This document shows positions 1-5,035 of a stretch of DNA of 5,035 nt, piece after piece. Source of the stretch: Bacteroidales bacterium (GTDB lineage: Bacteria > Bacteroidota > Bacteroidia > Bacteroidales > UBA932). The stretch is from positions 1 through 5,035 of the forward strand of contig JAGCCD010000035.1 of assembly GCA_017651785.1 (NCBI GenBank). Reading direction: 5' to 3'. The notes under the pieces were generated by a model. It was not told where the DNA came from. It searched no databases and worked only from the letters and a program-made list of their open reading frames with translations. Both the position numbers and the translations under genes were made by a program. Positions within the stretch are counted from its first letter, which is position 1; each line of letters opens with the position of its first letter.

Positions 1-769
1 ACATCTGAACGTCCGCAGAGGATACTTCAAGCCTGGAGGCGTCTGCCTCCGAGGTGCCGGCAAGCTGGAAGAAGGCTTCGTCAGCCTTACCGGAAACCTT
101 TGTATTGCTGTTGCCCTTGGCGTTAAGGGTAAACGTTACCGCCTTGCAGGAAGCGTTGAGCTTTGAAGATCCCTGCAGATGCCAGTCGCACTCCTCGGAC
201 TCGCTGTCAAGAGTGAGGGAGGAGGATCCGGCAAGCGAGATCTCCGACTTGCGTCCGCTTAGCACAAAGTCTGCCGAGGCTTTGCCTTTCATCTCGAGCG
301 AAAAGACCAATGAGCTGACCTGCAGCGACTTGAGCTTGGAGTTGTCTTCAAGCTCAAAGGTTGCACGGGCTTTGTCGAAAACGTCGTCGCTGTCGGACAG
401 GACAGCTTTGCCGGAGAGCTGGACGCTGCGAATAAGCTCGGGCACATAGACCACGGCTTTATAGAACGGATCGGGCGTGCCCTTGCCGCGGAACTGCTTC
501 TTTACCTCCGAAGGGATTCTCTTCTCGTCCATAGTGACGGTAAGGATGCCGCTGCTGACCTCGCAGACCACATATTCCTTGAAAGGCTCGAGTACCGACA
601 CCAGGGCACGGTACTGTGTGCCCCGTACGAGACTCACCTCGAACGGACCGGAGATGCTGACCCCAGAGAACGGCTCCAGGTCTATGCTGTACTGAGCCGT
701 CTGAGCCTTGAGCGTCACGCTGCAAAAGGCGGCGAGAGCTGCAAATGCGATGGTAAGAATCTTCTTCAT
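1..769 (-). CDS. Secreted GIN-domain (DUF2807) beta-solenoid protein, 3' end beyond window
   Basis: The frame is open from an ATG at 769 to the left edge (256 codons, no stop), so the C-terminus is missing. Residues 1-22 look like a Sec signal peptide: MKK, a hydrophobic core (about 4-20), and a likely cleavage after LKA at 22. Cys16 is preceded by Phe, so it is a poor lipobox. The signal carries KK and not RR, so it does not look like a Tat substrate. The mature part opens with the FSGVSISGPFEVSL stretch (34-47) typical of the head GIN domain. From about residue 138 it becomes a repetitive Gly/Ser/Ala-rich region with a 19-residue period, which suggests stacked beta-helix rungs. The family is common in Bacteroidota, is annotated as a putative adhesin head, and is exported to the periplasm or cell surface; no biochemical role is established. 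The gene starts 5 nt after the ABC-F stop codon, so it is probably the next gene of the same transcript. Family assignment is fairly sure; function is unknown. Confidence 0.85.
   Translation of the reverse strand, partial: MKKILTIAFAALAAFCSVTLKAQTAQYSIDLEPFSGVSISGPFEVSLVRGTQYRALVSVLEPFKEYVVCEVSSGILTVTMDEKRIPSEVKKQFRGKGTPDPFYKAVVYVPELIRSVQLSGKAVLSDSDDVFDKARATFELEDNSKLKSLQVSSLVFSLEMKGKASADFVLSGRKSEISLAGSSSLTLDSESEECDWHLQGSSKLNASCKAVTFTLNAKGNSNTKVSGKADEAFFQLAGTSEADASRLEVSSADVQM
2..358 (-). repeat. 19-residue (57-nt) protein repeat in the GIN protein
   Basis: Residues 138-256 of the GIN protein fall into rows of 19. Asn143, Gly162, Gly181, Gly200, Gly219 and Gly238 occupy the same position in successive rows. 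Most rows follow the pattern hydrophobic-x-Gly-(Ser/Lys/Asn/Thr)-(Ser/Ala), for example LAGSSSL, LQGSSKL and LAGTSEA. The spacing is exact for six rows. The repeat is at the protein level; the DNA copies are diverged. It fits one beta-helix rung per repeat and continues to the window edge. Confidence 0.7.
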
Positions 770-774
770 AAGCG

Positions 775-2679
775 TCAATCTATTAGTGTACCCCATTCCT
801 CGGTTTTTGCGTCGAGGTCCCGCTTGCATTCAAGGTACTCGCGGGTGAGTTCCATTATGTCATCCTGCGGCGTGGGGGCGGAAAGGATCTTCTCTATTAC
901 CGCCATCCGCGACTCGTTCTTTTCAATTTCGGCCTCAAGATACGAAATCCTGTTCTTTTTCTTGCGGTCTTCGCGGGATTTTTCTTTTTTCTCCTGCCAC
1001 AAAGCGGCTTTTTCCTTAACCGGCTCCGCCTTTACGGGTTGTGCCTGCCTCTCCAGCTCCTGCAGATTCTCTATCTTGCGCCTTCGAAGGAAGTCCGCCA
1101 CACCGCCCAGGTGTTCCGTGACCCTGCCGTCCCTGAACTCGTAGAGCTTGTCTACCAGAGAATCCAGAAAGTCCCTGTCGTGACTGACGACAATTAGCGT
1201 GCCATCGTATGCCTTGAGAGCCTGCTTGAGGATATCCTTCGACTTGATATCCATATGGTTAGTGGGTTCGTCAAGGGCCAGGAGATTGTGATTCTTGAGC
1301 ATCAGGCGGGCCATTCCCAGACGGGCCCTTTCTCCTCCAGAAAGGACGCTTACCCTCTTGTCTATGTCTTCTCCGCGGAAGAGAAATTGGGCCAGGATAT
1401 CACGAAGCTTTGTCCTGACCTCACCTACCGCCGCGCGGTCAAGCGTGCTGAATACGGTCTCCGTCTTGTCCAGCGTATCTTCCTGATTCTGGGCATAATA
1501 GCCAAGAGAAACGTTGTACCCCAGGCGGGACTCGCCGCCCAGAGGATCCAGCTCTCCGGAGATGATCCTCATAAGGGTGGTCTTGCCCTCGCCGTTACGG
1601 CCTACCAGGGCTACCTTCTCTCCCCTCTTTATCTCTATGTTCGCTCCGGAGAAGACCGTCTTGCCGGGATAGCCGGCAACAAGGTCTTCCGCTTTATACA
1701 CCACGTCTCCCGAGCGGGGTGCGGGAGGGAACTTAACGGTAAGGGTTACGTTGTCCGTCTGGTCGATCTCTACCCTGTCAAGTTTCTCGAGCGCCTTAAT
1801 GCGGGACTGCACCTGGTTGGACTTGGTGGGCTTGTAGCGGAAAGCCTGGATGAATTCCTCTGTCTTTTGGATCATCCGCTGCTGGTTGTTGTATGCGGCG
1901 GTCTGCTGGGCTATGCGCTCTGCACGCAGGGTAACGTACTGGGAATAAGGGACTTTATAATCGTGGATATGCCCCAGCATTATTTCAACCGTGCGGTTGG
2001 TGACATTGTCAAGGAACTTTCTGTCATGGGATACCAGCAGCAGGCTGCAGCGGCGGTTCTTTAGATAATCCTCCAGCCATTCTATGGATTCGATGTCCAG
2101 GTGGTTGGTGGGCTCGTCAAGCATCATCAGGTCGGGCTCGTGAAGAAGGATCTTGGCAAGCTCTATGCGCATATTCCAGCCCTGGCTGAAGGTCTCCGTG
2201 CGCCTGTCAAGCTCAGAGTCCAGGAAGCCCAGGCCCAGGAGGGTCTTGCGGGCACGCACCTCAGGAGGCTCCGAGCCGCCCACGTGCATACGGTCGTTAA
2301 GCTCGGACAGGCGCTCTATCAGGGCTGCGTACTCGTCGGACTCGTAATCCGTACGTTCGGCAAGCTGGGCGGTAACGCTGTCTATCTGCCTGGCGATATC
2401 TGAAGTATCCCTGAAGACCTGCATGGTTTCTTCCATGACTGTGAGGCCTTTATGATGCTCCATTATCTGAGGGAGATAGCCTATGGTGATTCCCGGGGGA
2501 CGGTCTATATGACCGGAAGTGGGATTCTGCAGACCCATGATCAGCTTCATTAGCGTAGACTTCCCCGCCCCGTTCTTGCCCACCAGTCCTATCTTGTCAG
2601 AGTCGCTGATGTGGAAGTTTATCTGGTCCAGCAGCGTGAAGCCTCCCCACGCCACGGTAACGTCATTTATCGATACCAT
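775..2679 (-). CDS. ABC-F family ribosome-associated ATPase (YheS/Uup-like layout)
   Basis: This is a soluble 634-residue protein with two ATP-binding cassettes and no membrane segment, the hallmark of ABC-F factors, which bind the ribosomal E site and act on stalled or slow translation. Domain 1 has Walker A GKNGAGKST (34-42), signature FSQGW (164-168), Walker B LMMLDEP (184-190) and switch His218. The inter-domain linker (about 240-315) contains the P-site tRNA interaction motif, with FRYKPTKSNQVQSRIKALEK (280-299 region). Domain 2 has Walker A GRNGEGKTT (360-368), signature LSGGE (446-450), Walker B LLALDEP (466-472) and His500. Both Walker B glutamates (189, 471) are present. A charged tail (about 535-630) is predicted to be a coiled coil, as in Uup and YheS, which are of similar length. 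The ATG at 2679 lies inside the end of tatC, overlapping it by 17 nt, and has no Shine-Dalgarno sequence. The resistance-type ABC-F proteins of Gram-positives are an alternative, but the housekeeping context argues for a general translation factor. The exact subfamily is not resolved. Confidence 0.93.
   Translation of the reverse strand: MVSINDVTVAWGGFTLLDQINFHISDSDKIGLVGKNGAGKSTLMKLIMGLQNPTSGHIDRPPGITIGYLPQIMEHHKGLTVMEETMQVFRDTSDIARQIDSVTAQLAERTDYESDEYAALIERLSELNDRMHVGGSEPPEVRARKTLLGLGFLDSELDRRTETFSQGWNMRIELAKILLHEPDLMMLDEPTNHLDIESIEWLEDYLKNRRCSLLLVSHDRKFLDNVTNRTVEIMLGHIHDYKVPYSQYVTLRAERIAQQTAAYNNQQRMIQKTEEFIQAFRYKPTKSNQVQSRIKALEKLDRVEIDQTDNVTLTVKFPPAPRSGDVVYKAEDLVAGYPGKTVFSGANIEIKRGEKVALVGRNGEGKTTLMRIISGELDPLGGESRLGYNVSLGYYAQNQEDTLDKTETVFSTLDRAAVGEVRTKLRDILAQFLFRGEDIDKRVSVLSGGERARLGMARLMLKNHNLLALDEPTNHMDIKSKDILKQALKAYDGTLIVVSHDRDFLDSLVDKLYEFRDGRVTEHLGGVADFLRRRKIENLQELERQAQPVKAEPVKEKAALWQEKKEKSREDRKKKNRISYLEAEIEKNESRMAVIEKILSAPTPQDDIMELTREYLECKRDLDAKTEEWGTLID
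2663..2679 (-). other. 17-nt overlap between tatC end and ABC-F start
   Basis: The ABC-F start codon (2677-2679) lies upstream of the tatC stop codon (2663-2665) in a different frame. The shared bases read ATGGTATCGATAAATGA: tatC ends with the codons for Gly-Ile-Asp-Lys-stop, while the ABC-F protein begins Met-Val-Ser-Ile-Asn. Both frames are well supported by their families, so the overlap is real unless the ABC-F starts further downstream. That is unlikely, because its first strand already belongs to the ABC fold. Such overlaps usually imply coupled translation; this is inferred. Confidence 0.8.
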
Positions 2680-3418
2680 CGCGGCAAAGGAGGATTGAGA
2701 GTTCGTAAAGCAGATATAGCGGAGCCGCCAGCACCAGCATGGAGAAAGGGTCCGACGGAGTAATGAGAGCCGACAGTGCCAGCACTATGACGAAAGCGTA
2801 CTTGCGTCCCTTCCTGAGCACTTTGCGGGTAACCACGCCCAGGCGCGACAGTACGGCAATGACTGTAGGAAATTCGAACACCAGGCCTATCAGGAGCGAC
2901 ATTGACAGAAACATCGACATGTAGGAGCCCACGGTGATGGTGTTGCTGATTTCCGGACTCACGCTGTAGTTCATGAAGAACTGAAGGCACACGGGCAGGA
3001 CGAAGAAATAGCCCACGAGCACGCCCAGGTAGAAGAAGCCGGACGACATAAGGAAAGCCGCCCCGACGGCCTTTTTCTCATTGGGATAAAGCGCGGGGGC
3101 GACGAAACGCCAGATTTCCCAGATAATGTACGGGAACGCCAGTATAAGCCCCACGGCCACGGCGGCCCTGAGGTGGATGAAGAACTGAGCGGATATATCT
3201 ACGTTGATGAGATCCATATCCATGTTCCATCCCAGCAGGCGGTAGATTACGAAATCCTGCTGCGCGGGCCATAGGATGACCTTGAACAAAGGCTCCTTGA
3301 ATATGAATCCCAGGACGGAAAGGATGCACACGGCGGCCACCGAGCGGAGCAGGGTCCATCTCAGTTCCTCGAGATGATCCCAAAAGCTCATCTCGCCGCT
3401 GCCCGGAGCATCCGCCAC
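2663..3418 (-). CDS. tatC: Sec-independent protein translocase subunit TatC
   Basis: TatC is the inner-membrane receptor that recognises twin-arginine signal peptides and, with TatA-type subunits, moves folded proteins across the membrane. The 251-residue product has the family layout: an N-terminal amphipathic start FWDHLEELR (12-20), then six hydrophobic segments near 24-40, 78-102, 119-145, 165-190, 207-220 and 226-243. Diagnostic residues are present: the FVAPALYPNE motif (105-114), matching the signal-peptide-binding Phe94/Glu103 region of the E. coli protein; FEFP with Glu182 (E. coli Glu170); and TPSD with Asp223 (E. coli Asp211). The frame begins at GTG 3418, 3 nt after the tatA stop. 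An in-frame ATG at 3391 would give a product starting MSFWDHLEELR, which is also a typical TatC N-terminus, so the start is uncertain by nine codons. The gene follows tatA directly and overlaps the downstream ABC-F gene. Family assignment is secure. Confidence 0.96.
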   Translation of the reverse strand: MADAPGSGEMSFWDHLEELRWTLLRSVAAVCILSVLGFIFKEPLFKVILWPAQQDFVIYRLLGWNMDMDLINVDISAQFFIHLRAAVAVGLILAFPYIIWEIWRFVAPALYPNEKKAVGAAFLMSSGFFYLGVLVGYFFVLPVCLQFFMNYSVSPEISNTITVGSYMSMFLSMSLLIGLVFEFPTVIAVLSRLGVVTRKVLRKGRKYAFVIVLALSALITPSDPFSMLVLAAPLYLLYELSILLCRDGIDK

Positions 3419-3421
3419 CTT

Positions 3422-3622
3422 TTATTCCTTATCGGCAGGCTTTGCTTCGTCTGCGGGTTCTATTTTATCGTCAATCTCGCTCATGCCGTCTTTGAAGCTC
3501 TTTACGCCCTTGCCAAGGCCTTTCATGAGCTCGGGGATCTTCTTGCCGCCAAAGATGAGCAGGATCACAAACGCGATGATGAGTAGCTCCCACCAGCCGA
3601 ATACCAAAGGATAAACCAACAT
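3422..3622 (-). CDS. tatA: Twin-arginine translocase subunit TatA/TatE family
   Basis: This small 66-residue membrane protein forms the pore-building or membrane-thinning component of the Tat translocase. It shows the family plan: a short N-terminal segment, one transmembrane helix (about residues 8-24, [16 protein letters not shown]), a hinge at Gly25-Gly26, an amphipathic helix ([20 protein letters not shown], 27-46) with the conserved Phe43, and a short acidic, Pro-containing tail (47-66). The polar residue in the membrane helix is Glu12, at the place where E. coli TatA has Gln8 and TatB has Glu8. With no tatB beside it, it may serve both roles, as in other minimal TatAC systems. The ATG at 3622 is the only Met before the membrane helix. 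It lies 3 nt past the valS stop and 3 nt ahead of the tatC GTG, so it is tightly co-transcribed with both. Confidence 0.93.
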   Translation of the reverse strand: MLVYPLVFGWWELLIIAFVILLIFGGKKIPELMKGLGKGVKSFKDGMSEIDDKIEPADEAKPADKE

Positions 3623-3625
3623 AGA

Positions 3626-5035
3626 CTATATGGATTTAAGTGATTCTTCAAGCGAAGCGATTCGGGAAAGGGCATCGGCCTCTTTCTTGCGCTCATTATC
3701 TATAACGGCCTGGGGGGCGTGCGAGATGAAGTTCTCGTTGCCCAGCTTGGCCCTTACACCTGCGAGGAACTTCTTCTGGTGCTCAAGGTCTGCAAGGAGC
3801 TTGGCTTTCTCTGCCTCGGTATCGATAAGACCCTCAAGAGGAACGCTGCACTTCACCGTGCCCACTATGAAGCTTGCCGCGGCGCTGCCGGGATTGTCTG
3901 CATATCCGGACACAAGGGCTGCCTTGCTTATGACGGGAAGCATCTCTGCGGGGAAATCTCCCTCCAGGCAGAGCTTGAGGGGCTCCTTGGGGCCGATTTG
4001 CTTCTGGGCGCGTACGCTGCGCACGCCGGTGATGACCTGACGGGCGAAGTCGAAGGAGGCAAGATACCCTTCGTTGCAGGGGCCAGCCACGGGGGTGCGC
4101 TCGAACATGATGGTCTCTCCTTCCCTGCGGTCTGCCATTGCGTGCCAGATCTCTTCCGTTATGAACGGCATAATGGGGTGGATGAGCCTGAGGAGTTTGT
4201 CGAAGAAACCGACCGTTGCATCGTATGTATAGCCGTCTATGGCCTCTCCGAAAGCGGGCTTTACGAGCTCGAGGTACCAGCTGCAATAGTCGTCCCAGAA
4301 GAGCTTGTAGATGGCCATAAGGGCGTCTGAGATGCGGAATTTGGAGTAATTGTCTTCTACCGCCTCTATGGTGCGTGAGAGCAGGCTGTCGAACCACTTG
4401 ACCGCTATGCGGGAGGCCTCGTCCTGCCTGCCCTTGGGATCTACCCTCCAGCCGCTTACGAGACGCCAGGAGTTCCATATCTTTCCGCAGAAGTTGCGGC
4501 CCTGCTCTATCTGGGACTCGTCGTACAGGATGTCATTGCCTGCGGACGAGCAGAGGAGCATACCAAGGCGCACGGAGTCTGCGCCGTACTTGGCGATGAG
4601 CTCGAGCGGGTCGGGGCTGTTGCCCAGGGTCTTGCTCATCTTGCGGCCCAGCTTGTCGCGGACTATGCCGGTGAAGTAGACGTTGCTGAACGGTATGTCG
4701 TTCATGAACTCACCGCCGGCCATAATCATGCGCGCGACCCAGAAGAAGATGATGTCGGGTCCGGTTACAAGGTCTGAGGTGGGATAGTAGTATGAGAGGT
4801 CCCTGTTGGGCTTGTGTTCGGGGTGACCTGGACGGGCTGCGTCGAATACGCTGATGGGCCAGAGCCAGCTGCTGAACCAGGTATCCAGCACATCCTCGTC
4901 CTGCCTGAGGTCTGCCGGGGTGATGGAAGGATCCAGCTCCCTGGCGGCCTGGAAGGCTTTTTCTGCCGTTTCCTCCACCACTATGCGGCCGTCGGGCAGG
5001 TACCAGGCGGGGATGCGCTGGCCCCACCAGAGCTG
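3626..5035 (-). CDS. valS: Valyl-tRNA synthetase, C-terminal part (5' end beyond window)
   Basis: This cytosolic class I synthetase charges tRNA-Val with valine. The frame is open to the right edge and encodes 469 residues; about 400 N-terminal residues (the HIGH motif and most of the editing domain) are missing. Residues 1-12 of the fragment, QLWWGQRIPAWY, mark the return from the editing insertion to the catalytic core. They are followed by DVLDTWFSSWLWP (about 48-60) and the GPDIIFFWVARMIMAG stretch. The KMSKS-type loop reads KMSKT (132-136), followed by LGNSPDP. The anticodon-binding helical domain (about 190-330) includes IWNSWRL and PFITEEIW. The C-terminal arm (about 404-469) is a charged coiled coil, the tRNA-binding arm typical of ValRS. 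The stop TAG at 3626-3628 lies 3 nt before tatA. Any T-box or other leader control would lie outside the window. Identification is secure; IleRS and LeuRS are excluded by the WWGQRIPAW segment and the coiled-coil tail. Confidence 0.97.
   Translation of the reverse strand, partial: QLWWGQRIPAWYLPDGRIVVEETAEKAFQAARELDPSITPADLRQDEDVLDTWFSSWLWPISVFDAARPGHPEHKPNRDLSYYYPTSDLVTGPDIIFFWVARMIMAGGEFMNDIPFSNVYFTGIVRDKLGRKMSKTLGNSPDPLELIAKYGADSVRLGMLLCSSAGNDILYDESQIEQGRNFCGKIWNSWRLVSGWRVDPKGRQDEASRIAVKWFDSLLSRTIEAVEDNYSKFRISDALMAIYKLFWDDYCSWYLELVKPAFGEAIDGYTYDATVGFFDKLLRLIHPIMPFITEEIWHAMADRREGETIMFERTPVAGPCNEGYLASFDFARQVITGVRSVRAQKQIGPKEPLKLCLEGDFPAEMLPVISKAALVSGYADNPGSAAASFIVGTVKCSVPLEGLIDTEAEKAKLLADLEHQKKFLAGVRAKLGNENFISHAPQAVIDNERKKEADALSRIASLEESLKSI

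Noticed and set aside
54..725. Plus- and minus-strand frames overlapping the GIN gene
   Set aside because: The minus-strand frame from 769 has a signal peptide, a GIN motif and regular repeats; the competing frames show none of these.
770..774. Possible promoter or terminator between the ABC-F and GIN genes
   Set aside because: Only 5 nt separate the genes, and no hairpin with a T-run or clear Bacteroidota promoter (TTTG ... TAnnTTTG) is apparent at the junction.
1255..2064. A 269-codon open frame on the plus strand, antisense to the ABC-F gene
   Set aside because: It lies wholly inside a gene with every ABC-F motif intact. Its product resembles no family I know, and long antisense frames are expected in GC-rich genes with strong codon bias.
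1256..2120. Two similar DNA stretches near 1256-1276 and 2101-2120 (ggttrgtgggytcgtcaag-like)
   Set aside because: They encode the Walker B DEPTNH segments of the two ABC domains of one protein, so the likeness comes from domain homology and not from a regulatory or mobile repeat.
3719..4330. A 203-codon open frame on the plus strand, antisense to valS
   Set aside because: The opposite strand encodes conserved ValRS sequence throughout, and the product has no recognisable domain. It is a codon-bias shadow.
3834..4478. A 214-codon minus-strand frame offset from valS
   Set aside because: Its Arg/His/Gln/Gly-rich product is typical of an out-of-frame reading of a GC-rich gene; the valS frame is continuous across it.

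Overview
The window is a fully coding stretch of about 5 kb in which all five genes lie on the minus strand, packed end to end with almost no spacer. The protein families, an outer-surface GIN-domain (DUF2807) protein, the lack of Shine-Dalgarno-like sequence before the readable starts, and a minimal TatA-TatC pair without a separate tatB all point to a member of the Bacteroidota, most likely a Bacteroidales of fairly high GC (mid-fifties per cent by eye). The genus cannot be settled from the sequence.

In transcription order (right to left) the layout is: (1) the C-terminal half of valS, valyl-tRNA synthetase, whose N-terminus lies beyond the right edge; (2) tatA, a 66-residue twin-arginine translocase subunit; (3) tatC, the multi-spanning Tat receptor; (4) a 634-residue ABC-F protein, a cytosolic ribosome-associated ATPase with two nucleotide-binding domains; (5) the N-terminal 256 residues of a secreted GIN-domain beta-solenoid protein, whose C-terminus lies beyond the left edge. 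The junctions are 3 nt, 3 nt, a 17-nt overlap, and 5 nt. The five genes are therefore very probably co-transcribed from a promoter to the right of the window. No promoter, terminator, RNA gene, mobile element or CRISPR array is visible, and no non-coding gap exceeds 5 nt.

Functionally the cluster joins protein synthesis (tRNA charging and an ABC-F translation factor) with protein export (Tat translocase for folded proteins) and one exported protein. The exported protein has a Sec-type rather than a twin-arginine signal peptide, so it is not an obvious Tat client, and the grouping looks like housekeeping co-expression rather than one dedicated pathway. I found no convincing new system. The points most worth a second look are the strict 19-residue periodicity in the GIN protein, the TatB-like glutamate in the only visible TatA-family protein, the overlapping tatC/ABC-F junction, and the non-canonical signature motif in the first ABC domain.
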